NCBI GenBank assembly: GCA_948602995.1
Contig: CAPEBR010000009.1
Location: 60,711-124,710 of the forward strand
From: an uncultured Dorea sp.
Lineage (GTDB): Bacteria; Bacillota; Clostridia; Lachnospirales; Lachnospiraceae
Direction: 5' to 3'
Length of the DNA: 64,000 nt
The notes beneath the pieces are model-generated. The model was not told where the DNA came from and ran no database searches. It saw only the letters and a program-made list of their open reading frames with translations. The translations under genes and the position numbers were made by a program. Below are positions 43,435-52,056 of the stretch, piece after piece (the stretch's first letter is position 1; each line of letters begins with the position of its first letter).

Positions 43435-44179
43435 CGTTCTCACCACCATTCAATTTCCTTAATACATCCAGAAGATCTTCCAAAAATGCTTTCCTGTTTC
43501 CATTGTTCGTCAGTTCTGAATGAACTTTTCCATCTTTCATCATAATCACACGGTCACAATAACTTGCGGAAAATGTATCGTGCGTTACCATCAGTGTCGT
43601 TGCTCCCAGAGTTTTTTTCGCCTCAATAAATGCCTGAATAACCGCCTCACTGGATCGGCTGTCTAAGTTTCCGGTAGGCTCATCGGCAAGGATCGCAAGT
43701 GGATCGTTCATAAGAGAACGCGCTACCGCCGCCCTCTGTTTCTGGCCGCCGGAAATCTCTGCCGGATATTTATCTGCTATATGTTCAATGCCAAACAGCC
43801 GCAGAAGTTTTCCTGCTTTTTTCTCCATCAACTTATAATCCTCGCCGCGGATCACCTTTGGCACACACACATTCTCAAACACGGTGAGACCGTCAAGCAG
43901 CATAAAATCCTGAAATACAAAACCTAACTGCTCATTCCTCACTTTCGCAATTTCCTCTTCACTTAATCTGGAAAGACAGATACCATTCAGGGTGATCTCA
44001 CCCTTATCGTAGGGATGAAAACAGGAAATGCAGTTGAGCATGGTTGTCTTTCCACTTCCAGACGCCCCCATAACCGCCGCAAACTCTCCCTCTTTCACCT
44101 CAAAGCAAACGTCCTTTAACACCTCATAGGTTATCCTTCCTGTTTTGTAACTTTTAAATAAATGTTCGACTTTTAACAT
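43421..44179 (-). CDS. ABC transporter ATPase (BceA/MacB class)
   Basis: A 252-residue ATPase: Walker A GASGSGKTT near 38, signature ISGGQKQRAAVARSL near 142, Walker B AILADEPTGNLD, H-loop VTHD. It energises the FtsX-like permease. It is the first gene of the transporter operon; GGAGGAAC precedes the ATG, with paired direct repeats 70-100 bases upstream. Confidence 0.95.
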   Translation of the reverse strand: MLKVEHLFKSYKTGRITYEVLKDVCFEVKEGEFAAVMGASGSGKTTMLNCISCFHPYDKGEITLNGICLSRLSEEEIAKVRNEQLGFVFQDFMLLDGLTVFENVCVPKVIRGEDYKLMEKKAGKLLRLFGIEHIADKYPAEISGGQKQRAAVARSLMNDPLAILADEPTGNLDSRSSEAVIQAFIEAKKTLGATTLMVTHDTFSASYCDRVIMMKDGKVHSELTNNGNRKAFLEDLLDVLRKLNGGENDDAA

Positions 44180-44247
44180 AAAAGTTCCTCCTCTTGTTTC
44201 TTGATATGATTAGGATACTTCAGTGAAAATTTTTTTCAATATGCGCT

Positions 44248-44280
44248 GCCTAAACTAATATAGCAACAGCCTAAACTAAT
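44248..44280 (-). promoter_or_regulatory. LytTR-type direct repeat upstream of the ABC transporter
   Basis: Two identical 12-mers, ATTAGTTTAGGC on the minus strand, at 44248-44259 and 44269-44280, with a 21-base period (two helical turns). LytTR regulators such as AgrA and ComE bind paired 9-bp direct repeats with this spacing. The adjacent LytTR regulator at 46979-47689 is the natural candidate. Confidence 0.7.
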
Positions 44281-44314
44281 CAAAAATCACATAACAAGCG
44301 GTTGATATCAATGC

Positions 44315-44349
44315 AAAAAGCCACAAGATCTTTCTTATCTCATGGCTTT
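44315..44349 (-). terminator. terminator after the tandem kinase genes
   Basis: AAAGCCATGAGAT pairs with AGATCTTGTGGCTTT, followed by TT, on the minus strand just after the kinase stop at 44358. Confidence 0.65.
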
Positions 44350-44357
44350 CACTCATC

Positions 44358-45623
44358 TTAGATTTCGGGTAACGGTATTATATTTTTCATTACAAATTTC
44401 CCATTCTCCTGCCGGATCACGCACTCTCCATGATACTTCTCTACTGCCTTGCGGATATTGGGAATCCCAAACCCGTGCAGCAATTCATCTTCTTTTGACG
44501 TGCCAATCGTCTTCCCCATTACCGCATAATTCTCAAACACAATCATCAACACATCCTGGATACGGCCTGCTTTTACCGTAATGAGCCTCTGCTCTGGCGG
44601 CAGCTTCACACTCGCCTCTATTGCATTATCCAGTGCATTCCCAAAAATGGTGCTCAGATCCATCGGTTCGATAAACCCGCCGGCCTCAAAATGGATAACC
44701 GCTGAAAAATCTATCTGCTGTTCTTTGGCTTTCTTTGCCTTATCGTGAATGATAACATCTAGAAGCTCATTTCCCGTATGGATATACTCCTCATAGCCCG
44801 AAATCTGCCGGCGAAGATCTGCTGCCATCTGTTTTGTCTCATCACTGTTCTGCCTCTCCAGGATAAGCAGATGGTTTTTCATATCATGGTACAGCGCACG
44901 CACACGTTTTTCATCTTCTTCTTTTTCCCTGTAATAGCAGAACTGCTCATTCATTCTTTTGATGGTAAATTGTTCTTGCTGTTCCGCCTTTTTCAGCAAC
45001 GTATAGTTCTTCATATATAAAAGCTGTACAGTGAATATAATTGCCAGGACACTGCTCATAATATGATGTTCCAGATTATAGTTTCCGCTTTTTATGGTTA
45101 TATCGTCCAGAAATACGATTATCAAAAAAATGTAACTTACAAATATCAATATAAAATCTTTCAGAGTTGTCTCATATTGGAAATTACGAAACAGACGAGA
45201 TATTCCAAAAGACAGCAAGACCATCACGATAAAAAATCCAAAATATGTCTGCCATCTCATAAATATTTCATTTCCTATTTTCACAGTAAGAGGATCAAAA
45301 AAATGAGAAAGTATACCTCCGGCAATGGATTCTCCTAAAATAATCTCCGCATAGAGCAAAAACATGCAAATAATACTGTTAAACCATGGATCCCTATAAC
45401 ACAACTTAATAAAAATAGTTCCTGCAATAATGATTGCCGGCATTTTAAATGCCTGATCCCGAATCACCCATGTCCACATATATACAAAACAGAAAAATAA
45501 TACACAAGGCAAATATTTCACATATTTATTTCTATTTTCTTTGCATATTCCAGTCATAATAAAGCCGAGTGCAATCACATCGCCTAACGTACCCAGAATA
45601 TCCATTACTCGATAAATCCACAT
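44358..45623 (-). CDS. GHKL sensor kinase (AgrC-like), second of two tandem paralogues
   Basis: A 421-residue kinase with about six N-terminal TM helices, then the phospho-His motif LYHDMKNHLLIL near 245, N box FGNALDNAIEA near 325 and a C-terminal GHKL ATPase (HGFGIPNIRKAV). Its cytosolic half is nearly identical to the neighbour at 45684-46979, including a 109-base stretch with no differences, whereas the membrane sensors are unrelated in sequence. There is one response regulator for the two kinases, so both probably feed LytTR regulator 46979-47689. Confidence 0.92.
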   Translation of the reverse strand: MWIYRVMDILGTLGDVIALGFIMTGICKENRNKYVKYLPCVLFFCFVYMWTWVIRDQAFKMPAIIIAGTIFIKLCYRDPWFNSIICMFLLYAEIILGESIAGGILSHFFDPLTVKIGNEIFMRWQTYFGFFIVMVLLSFGISRLFRNFQYETTLKDFILIFVSYIFLIIVFLDDITIKSGNYNLEHHIMSSVLAIIFTVQLLYMKNYTLLKKAEQQEQFTIKRMNEQFCYYREKEEDEKRVRALYHDMKNHLLILERQNSDETKQMAADLRRQISGYEEYIHTGNELLDVIIHDKAKKAKEQQIDFSAVIHFEAGGFIEPMDLSTIFGNALDNAIEASVKLPPEQRLITVKAGRIQDVLMIVFENYAVMGKTIGTSKEDELLHGFGIPNIRKAVEKYHGECVIRQENGKFVMKNIIPLPEI

Positions 45624-45683
45624 TACACCCTCTCCCTCAGGCAGCCCTTCAATTTCCCCAGTTCAATTCTTCACTTTGACTGC

Positions 45684-46979
45684 TCATTTTTCTTCTGGCA
45701 GCGGCAAAATAATCTTTACTATGAACCGTCCAGGTTTCTGTTGGATCAAACATTGACCGCCGTATTTTTCTGCCGCCGTCTTCATATTCTGAATTCCAAA
45801 TCCATGCAAAAAACAATCTGATTTGGTAGTATGCTCATATCCGGATTCCCCCCGCTGACAATTATTTTCAAATACAATAGACAACATTTCCCGTACACAA
45901 TCCGCTTTTACCGTGATCAGCCTCTGTTCTGGCGGCAGCTTCACACTCGCCTCTATTGCATTATCCAGTGCGTTGCCAAAGATCGCGCTGATATCCATTG
46001 GTTCAATAAAATCTCCCGCGTCAAAATGAATCATGGCAAGAAAATCAATCCTTTGCTCCTTTGCCCTCTTCACTTTATCCCGGATAATAACGTCTAAAAA
46101 ATCATTTCCCGTATGGATATAATCCTCATAATCTGAAATCTGCCGGCGAAGATCTGCTGCCATCTGTTTTGTCTCATCACTGTTCTGCCTCTCCAGGATA
46201 AGCAGATGGTTTTTCATATCATGGTACAGCGCACGCACACGTTCCTCATCTTTTGCTTTCTCCTGATAATATGAAAACTGCTGGTTCATTCTCTCTATGG
46301 TCTGTTGTTTCTTTGACTCCTGCTCCTGAATATAAACTGTATTTTTAGAATACAAAAAGCTCACAGTAAAACTGACTATAAGAAATATACCAATAAGATA
46401 CACTAACGAATTGGACAGTGTTCCTAAGTTCAAGTATTCATAAGCAGATAACAGATTAACCGCTAATGCAATCAAAAAACTGAATGATACAACCAACGTA
46501 TCTTTCCTTCCGAACCGATACCGCCAGTCCCTGACCAGCATATAAATACCAATTAATACGAATGCTCTGATAATCAAAGTAAATACATATGTTTCCCACC
46601 GAAGCATATTTACCCCGTCTACTTCAACCAGCGCGGCATCCCCATATAACCACTGTACACAGGGAATACTGATTATTTCAGGCAGGTATACTACCAGCAA
46701 AATAAACAATTCATAACTCACAATCCCCTGAGAAATCGAATCCTTGTAAATTATTTTTAAACAAACAATGTAAATCACAGTTGTTAAAAAAAGTTTATAT
46801 ATACCTAATGATGTTAACCATGTTGTCATCCATACCATACAAAAATTGGCACATACCGGAAGAAATTTCCAAAAGGCAGAAGAAAAACGAGGAATTTTGT
46901 ATAAATGTATGTAAATTAAATACAAGCCGGCCACTTCTGACAGTGTTATAATCAAATCCAGAATATAATAAAGCCCCAT
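45684..46979 (-). CDS. GHKL sensor kinase (AgrC-like), first of two tandem paralogues
   Basis: A 431-residue kinase: six or so TM helices to about residue 215, phospho-His in LYHDMKNHLLIL near 250, N box FGNALDNAIEA near 330, GHKL motif HGFGIQNMKTA near 395. Its ATG shares a base with the regulator's TAA (TAATG), so it is translationally coupled. See the sister gene at 44358 for the shared cytosolic half. Confidence 0.92.
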   Translation of the reverse strand: MGLYYILDLIITLSEVAGLYLIYIHLYKIPRFSSAFWKFLPVCANFCMVWMTTWLTSLGIYKLFLTTVIYIVCLKIIYKDSISQGIVSYELFILLVVYLPEIISIPCVQWLYGDAALVEVDGVNMLRWETYVFTLIIRAFVLIGIYMLVRDWRYRFGRKDTLVVSFSFLIALAVNLLSAYEYLNLGTLSNSLVYLIGIFLIVSFTVSFLYSKNTVYIQEQESKKQQTIERMNQQFSYYQEKAKDEERVRALYHDMKNHLLILERQNSDETKQMAADLRRQISDYEDYIHTGNDFLDVIIRDKVKRAKEQRIDFLAMIHFDAGDFIEPMDISAIFGNALDNAIEASVKLPPEQRLITVKADCVREMLSIVFENNCQRGESGYEHTTKSDCFLHGFGIQNMKTAAEKYGGQCLIQQKPGRFIVKIILPLPEEK

Positions 46980-47689
46980 TACAACCTATCCCCCCAGTAA
47001 TCCGCCAGCTTCTCCATCACAAGCTTACGTTTCGGCTGACTGATCGGCAGCTTCTCTCCAGTGGTCAATTCCAATTCCAGTTTTCCCACTCTTTTTACAA
47101 AGAAGAGATTCACCAGATAGCTGGAATGACACCGCAGAAAATGAGCCTCCGTCAGCTCTGCCTCAAGCTCTCTCATTTTCTTATGGGAAATAATTTCGCC
47201 TTTATCCGTATGCAGTTTTACATTCCGATTATACGTCTCCAGATACTGGAGCGTATGCAGATCTATCCTGTGTTGTCCTTCTCCATTCTGTACGAGAAGA
47301 TATTTCTTATCGTCACGCCTGTAATTCTTAAGCCACTTATCCAGTTCATTTTTCAGACGTACATAGGTAATTGGTTTGATAATATAGTTCCAGGCCCGGT
47401 ATTCATATCCTGCCAGAGCGTACTTTGCCAGAGAAGTCAAAAAGATAATGCTGACTTTCTCATCTTTTTTCCGGATACGTTTTGCCGCTTCCAATCCGTT
47501 CATGGTATCCATCTGGATATCCAGAAAGATAAGATCCAGTTCTATTTTATTACGCTCAGTTAATTCCAAACCATTCTTAAATGCTGTTGTACGTATTTCT
47601 ATGCCTGTTTCACCGGCATATTTCCGGATCATTTCTTCCAGCTCTGCCACAAAGTCCTGCTCATCATCACAAATCGCAATGTTATACAT
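46979..47689 (-). CDS. LytTR-family response regulator
   Basis: A 236-residue regulator. The receiver has CDDEQDF and phospho-Asp in LIFLDIQMDTMNG near 56, with the Lys in IIKPITYVRLK near 105. The LytTR DNA-binding domain follows (LQYLETYNRNVKLHTDKG; FLRCHSSYLVNLFFVK). First gene of the regulator-kinase-kinase operon, upstream of the ABC transporter operon it probably controls via direct repeats at 44248-44280. Confidence 0.94.
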   Translation of the reverse strand: MYNIAICDDEQDFVAELEEMIRKYAGETGIEIRTTAFKNGLELTERNKIELDLIFLDIQMDTMNGLEAAKRIRKKDEKVSIIFLTSLAKYALAGYEYRAWNYIIKPITYVRLKNELDKWLKNYRRDDKKYLLVQNGEGQHRIDLHTLQYLETYNRNVKLHTDKGEIISHKKMRELEAELTEAHFLRCHSSYLVNLFFVKRVGKLELELTTGEKLPISQPKRKLVMEKLADYWGDRL

Positions 47690-47723
47690 GATGTTATCAC
47701 CTCATTGGAAATCTATCTTTTCT

Positions 47724-47757
47724 GGGGACGGGGCATTTTTAAAAATGCCCCGTCCCC
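47724..47757. repeat. palindromic repeat family C, copy 5
   Basis: Perfect 34-base palindrome, GGGGACGGGGCATTTTT and its complement, between the LytTR regulator start and the HipA-like gene. Confidence 0.92.
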
Positions 47758-47808
47758 AACCTGCATACAAAGCTCCCGTGGGACTTTGTATGTGCCATAT
47801 TGCTGACT

Positions 47809-48891
47809 TTAGAGAGACCGCAGGAAGTCAAGCCTCTTTCGGAACATCCTGTACTCCTTCTCCCTTCCGTCAAACCATGCAGCATCTATCTCTCTCTCTT
47901 GATTCAGACCCACCTTCATCACCGCCTCCACCGCCGCCTCCTTCTGTGTCCTCGCTTTCATCCGGTCTGTTGTCTGACACCGTGTGCCGTCCAGGGTGTC
48001 ATATGCGTGAAATGACTGGTTAAAATCCATAAGTGCATGGAGCCTCAGAGGCTCATGAGTCCTGTTATCGATCAGAAGCCCCCAGTTCCCCCAGTGCCGG
48101 TCCGTATTTCCTGTAAGATAATCCAGAATATTCATCATATAATAAGCATACCCATCCAGCTTCAGAATACAGGCGAGGGCGTCTATATCATGATTCACCG
48201 CATAAATCTCAAATGCCTCCCTTGAAACAATCGAATATTCTTTCGATGTCATAATCTCGCTGACCGACACCTTTTCCCCCTCATAAAACCCTTCCGTGTA
48301 CACAATCTGGCCGCACCGGAAACACTGGCACACGCGGCTTGCAAGCACCTCCCTTTCCACCGTATCTGCTCCCCCGCCCTTCAGAAGGCGGAAGCCGGAT
48401 TCCGTCCTGATCCATGCCTTCGGAAAGCATCCGCCTGTAGACAAATCCTGTGCCAGCTGATGATTCTGGACAGTAATCTGTTTTCCCCGGAGCGCTATAT
48501 CTATAAAAGCATTGTCTAGATGATTATCATACAGATTAATGTCCTGAAAGGAGACGCTCTCTGCCTGTTCCTTCACCCAGTAGATATCTGTCAGCGACAT
48601 GCAATGATAGGACAATGCAATTTTCGCCCTGTCCCTGTCCGTTACTGCCTGACTGGCGCCGATGCTGTTCAGAATCTCTTTTGCATACTGCCTGTCAAGT
48701 GTCAGAACCCTGGACGCACACCAGTAATAAAAATTCGTCACATTATCTACCAGTATATCAATATCTGAGTCCGTCTCTTCCAGATACAGATCATATGGCA
48801 TAAATTTCTCGTCATAGATGCGGCAGCGTCCCTGTGTATCAATCCTGGCGGCCTGCCGCTCTCCAAACATAATTTCATAAATTCTTTTCAT
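47809..48891 (-). CDS. HipA-like protein kinase, unpaired
   Basis: A 360-residue protein. The kinase-like C-terminal half contains YLTGNTDRHWGNWG near residue 265 (catalytic Asp and Asn) and the metal motif LMDFNQSF near 284, as in HipA/CtkA-type kinases. The Lys-bearing P-loop-like segment is GCFPKAWIR near 155. No HipB antitoxin-like gene lies adjacent; the nearest XRE proteins are at 50581 and 54139. Role may be signalling or toxin-like, undetermined. Confidence 0.75.
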   Translation of the reverse strand: MKRIYEIMFGERQAARIDTQGRCRIYDEKFMPYDLYLEETDSDIDILVDNVTNFYYWCASRVLTLDRQYAKEILNSIGASQAVTDRDRAKIALSYHCMSLTDIYWVKEQAESVSFQDINLYDNHLDNAFIDIALRGKQITVQNHQLAQDLSTGGCFPKAWIRTESGFRLLKGGGADTVEREVLASRVCQCFRCGQIVYTEGFYEGEKVSVSEIMTSKEYSIVSREAFEIYAVNHDIDALACILKLDGYAYYMMNILDYLTGNTDRHWGNWGLLIDNRTHEPLRLHALMDFNQSFHAYDTLDGTRCQTTDRMKARTQKEAAVEAVMKVGLNQEREIDAAWFDGREKEYRMFRKRLDFLRSL

Positions 48892-48987
48892 AAAGACACT
48901 CCATTATCCTTGCTAAAAATATTATGATACAGCACTGCTCTGCAGTTTATTATCTATTATTTTAAGTAAAATATCAAGCAGGTTTTT

Positions 48988-49029
48988 AATTGGGGACGGG
49001 GCATTTTTAAAAATGCCCCGTCCCCAATT
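48988..49029. repeat. palindromic repeat family C, copy 6
   Basis: Perfect 42-base palindrome with AATTGGGGACGGGGCATTTTT arms, in the gap between divergent HipA-like and MATE genes. Confidence 0.92.
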
Positions 49030-49143
49030 GAATTTCCTCTTGATTCTGCCAAGAAATGTGATAGAATGATACAAGTATGTCAAAAAACATGTGTATATGA
49101 ATATTGTTTTTGGCGATAGAATCATTGGGAGGGAAGTGAAGAT

Positions 49144-50544
49144 ATGAGAAATGAAAGAATCAGCTGGGAAAATTTTTTCCGCACTGTGTTTACGATTGCA
49201 CTGCCTATTGCATTTCAGAATTTTCTGTCCACAACTGCGAGCATGGTGGATACCATTATGATTGGCAGCCAGGGCGAGCTGTCTGTTGCAGCCGTTGGAA
49301 TCTGCTCTCAGATTACGTCCCTGTTTTTCTCCTGCTACTTTGGGTTCGCAAGCGGGGGACTGCTGTTTTTCTCCCAGTACTGGGGAGCACGCAATGAGAA
49401 AGGCATTAACCGGACCTTTGGTCTTGCGCTGGTCTGTATGCTGGCAGTATCGCTGCTATTCGGCGGAACTGCAGTTGCAAACCCGGAATTTATACTTGGA
49501 ATCTACACGGATAAGTCAGGCATTATCGCAATCGGCGCCCCTTATATCCGAATCGTCGGCTTTGCGTATCCTCTTCAGGTAATTGCCATGATCTTCAGCT
49601 TTCTGATGCGCTCCACGGAACGGGTGAAGCCGCCGCTGTTCAGCTCTATCCTTGCGCTGATCACGAATTTTATCCTGAACTGGATTCTGATCTACGGTCG
49701 TTTCGGCATGCCCAGGATGGGCGCGGCGGGTGCGGCAGTAGGCACGCTGGTATCCGGCCTGGTCAATGTGTTTGTGCTGCTCCTTTTCCTTCTGAGAGAC
49801 AGAAAAACGGTTGAGCTGAGAATCAAAGACATGTTTTCCTGGGGGGATGGCTTTCTTAAGGAATATATGGGGAAATGCTTTCCTATTATCTGCAATGAGC
49901 TGTTCTACGGGATCGGACAGATGCTGATTAATATTGTAATCGGGCATCAGTCGGAATCAGCCATTGCGGCAATGGCTGCATTCCGTGTACTGGAAGGCTT
50001 TGTATTTGCCTTCTTCGCCGGACTTGCGGACGCATCTTCTGTAGTTGTAGGAAAGGAGGTTGGCTCCGGCCATCTTATGAACGGCTACCAGTATGTAAAG
50101 AAGTTTTCCATACTATGTCCGGCAATTACCTTCTGCATCTGCCTGACCGGGCTGCTTCTGCACAGACCCATGCTTTCCCTGTTCGGTCTTGGAGCTGAGG
50201 CTATGTTTTTCGGAAAATATATGATTATGATCTACCTGGCAGCCGGAACGATCCGTACCTGCAATTATATTATGAACTCCTGCTACCGTGCAGGAGGAGA
50301 GGCTGTCTTCGGAACACTGCTGGAAATTATCTGTCTATTTACTGTAAGTGTCCCGGCAACGTGGGCGGCAGGCATGATCTTCCATCTTCCGTTCCTTGCG
50401 GTATTTTCATTCCTGTATACAGATGAGCTGATCCGGCTTGTATTTGAATTATGGTATACCAAAAGCGGTAAATGGATCAAGCCCGTGACAGAGCCTGGAA
50501 AAGCGGCTCTGCCAAAATTTAAGGAAGCGCTCCTGAAGAGGTAG
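49144..50544 (+). CDS. MATE-family efflux transporter
   Basis: A 466-residue polytopic protein with about twelve TM helices in two MatE halves. Conserved parts include ALPIAFQNFLSTTASMVDTIMIG at the N-terminus and SAIAAMAAFRVLEGFVFAFF in the second half. MATE pumps expel cationic drugs or metabolites using Na+ or H+ gradients. GGGAGG precedes the ATG. Its stop codon (TAG 50542-50544) shares its last base with a family C palindrome. Confidence 0.93.
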   Translation: MRNERISWENFFRTVFTIALPIAFQNFLSTTASMVDTIMIGSQGELSVAAVGICSQITSLFFSCYFGFASGGLLFFSQYWGARNEKGINRTFGLALVCMLAVSLLFGGTAVANPEFILGIYTDKSGIIAIGAPYIRIVGFAYPLQVIAMIFSFLMRSTERVKPPLFSSILALITNFILNWILIYGRFGMPRMGAAGAAVGTLVSGLVNVFVLLLFLLRDRKTVELRIKDMFSWGDGFLKEYMGKCFPIICNELFYGIGQMLINIVIGHQSESAIAAMAAFRVLEGFVFAFFAGLADASSVVVGKEVGSGHLMNGYQYVKKFSILCPAITFCICLTGLLLHRPMLSLFGLGAEAMFFGKYMIMIYLAAGTIRTCNYIMNSCYRAGGEAVFGTLLEIICLFTVSVPATWAAGMIFHLPFLAVFSFLYTDELIRLVFELWYTKSGKWIKPVTEPGKAALPKFKEALLKR

Positions 50545-50570
50545 GGGACGGGGCATTTTGCCCCGTCCCC
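50544..50570. repeat. palindromic repeat family C, copy 7 (short form)
   Basis: 11-base arms GGGGACGGGGC around ATTTT, without the longer T/A arms. It starts within the MATE stop codon and could serve as its terminator. Confidence 0.88.
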
Positions 50571-50580
50571 TACTTAACTT

Positions 50581-50916
50581 TTAAACTCTATGGAGCATTT
50601 CATGCAGAATTTTCATAATTTCGTTGAGTTCCTTTTTCTCATCCTCCTCAAACCTCATGTATAATCTCTGGAATTCCATCCAGAATATATCTTTTTCTTC
50701 CTGCATAAAGTAGTTTACATTCACTCTGAGGTTACTCGCCAGCCTAAATAGAACGAATGCAGAGCAGCCCTTCCTCCCCATCTCAATCTCATACAGGAAT
50801 CTTGAGGAAATTCCCGCTGCCTCAGCCAGACTTTCTCTTGTATAATTTCTTTCCTGACGGATTCTTTTAATCTTTCTGCCAATCAGAGAATTGAATTCTT
50901 CATGTGTAACCTTCAT
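50581..50916 (-). CDS. XRE-family helix-turn-helix regulator
   Basis: A 111-residue protein with an HTH_3 domain at residues 10-65 (IKRIRQERNYTRESLAEAAGI...LYEIEMGRKG) and an acidic coiled-coil tail that may dimerise. GGAGG lies before the ATG. It sits divergent to the agr genes and may control them; no operator was recognised. Confidence 0.9.
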   Translation of the reverse strand: MKVTHEEFNSLIGRKIKRIRQERNYTRESLAEAAGISSRFLYEIEMGRKGCSAFVLFRLASNLRVNVNYFMQEEKDIFWMEFQRLYMRFEEDEKKELNEIMKILHEMLHRV

Positions 50917-51311
50917 TCTTATGCCTCCATTTTATGACCTTTAATTCATGTTACATTATGCTTCCAGTACAGATAACTTTTTTGACCAAATTACGTTATT
51001 TTTCCACTGAACTCTAATTATTCTCAACTAAAATGTACTATATTTTCATCCGGAGACCTGGAACGACTGGGACAAAACGTACTTTACGGCTTCTTCAATA
51101 TATTTTCTTCTTTATCCTGCACATTAAGTTTAATCCATATTTTCCCATATTCAGTCTTTATTTCCTATTCCTGTATCTAAAAGTCTTATAATAGTAACTA
51201 TTCAGCAGGTCTTTGCAGAGTCCAAAAGGAAGCATTTTTCAGACACGCTTTAGCGTAGCAAGGGTATTTACTGCACAGACTGTGACAAATTGACAGGAGC
51301 GTACAGATCAA
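50917..51311. other. 395-base region upstream of agrB
   Basis: Holds a TATAAT at 51187-51192 without a recognisable -35 at the usual distance, consistent with an activator-dependent promoter. It is followed by a 120-base leader that contains a decayed end of the 133-bp element (GTATTTACTGCACAGACTG at 51264 onward). No clear AgrA-type direct repeat was found. Confidence 0.45.
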
Positions 51312-51869
51312 ATGAGTTTTTACACACATCTGAAAACTGAACATAACTATACCGATTATCAGATCAAGCTAGTGCATTATGTAGTAAAATCTCTTATGTC
51401 AGAACTGACAAAATTTATAATCATGGGAATTATCTTTTTATTTTTTTCCGCCTTCCCGGAATATCTCTGGTGTACATTTATACTTGCTTTTTTAAGGCGC
51501 TATAGTGGAGGGCTTCATTTTAACTCATACGTTTCCTGCCTGCTTGTCACGGTATCCTATCTTTTTTGCTGCATAATGTTACTGCCGTTTACCGCACCGC
51601 CCCGGCTGGTGCAGCTGCTGTTGTTAATTCTGGCTATTATTGTTACCTATAAGGTTGCTCCAGTTCCTTCCTGCTATCACGGTAAATTAACCTCCAGACA
51701 GGATTTATGGTATCGGACTCTTGTCCTTACTTTTATGTTTTTATATTTTATTGCTCTGTTTATATTACCCGCTAACCCCTATATTACCTGTGGTTTCTGG
51801 GTAATTATAATACATTCAATACAGCTGTTAATAGCTTATACAAAGGGGGTGTACTCATGTCATTCTTAA
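51312..51869 (+). CDS. agrB: AgrB-like peptide-processing membrane protease
   Basis: A 185-residue integral membrane protein with about five hydrophobic helices and the catalytic pair in RRYSGGLHFNSYVSC: His and Cys seven residues apart, as in AgrB (His77/Cys84). It cuts and cyclises the AgrD precursor. AGGAG precedes the ATG, at somewhat long spacing. It overlaps agrD by 13 bases, and the kinase/regulator pair lies convergent at 52057-54040. Confidence 0.92.
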   Translation: MSFYTHLKTEHNYTDYQIKLVHYVVKSLMSELTKFIIMGIIFLFFSAFPEYLWCTFILAFLRRYSGGLHFNSYVSCLLVTVSYLFCCIMLLPFTAPPRLVQLLLLILAIIVTYKVAPVPSCYHGKLTSRQDLWYRTLVLTFMFLYFIALFILPANPYITCGFWVIIIHSIQLLIAYTKGVYSCHS

Positions 51870-51985
51870 AACGGAATATCAGCGGACTGCTGGGAAGCTT
51901 TCTCCTTGCATTCGTCTATGTTCTTCACTGGAAAGGATGCAGCCTTCTCTATTTTGGCGAATATCCATTCCCGGAAGATGAATAA
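51857..51985 (+). CDS. agrD: AgrD-like autoinducing peptide precursor
   Basis: A 42-residue ORF beginning inside the end of agrB (ATG 51857) with GGGGGT upstream. Layout is that of AgrD: an amphipathic N-terminal helix (MSFLKRNISGLLGSF), a central Cys-containing core WKGCSLLYF, and an acidic tail GEYPFPEDE. The thiolactone is expected to use the single Cys28, giving a ring such as CSLLY or CSLLYF; the exact ends are inference. It was too short for usual gene lists but is strongly supported by overlap with agrB. Confidence 0.85.
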   Translation: MSFLKRNISGLLGSFLLAFVYVLHWKGCSLLYFGEYPFPEDE

Positions 51986-52056
51986 TTGATCCGGTTCCCG
52001 GATCAGGAATGTGAGTCTGTGCATTTCCGCAAAAAACAAGCTGTCCCCGCAGACAA

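Noticed and set aside
50544..50570. Treating family C palindromes simply as intrinsic terminators
   Set aside because: Copies occur upstream of genes, between divergent genes and inside a coding end, with near-identical sequence; termination may be secondary.
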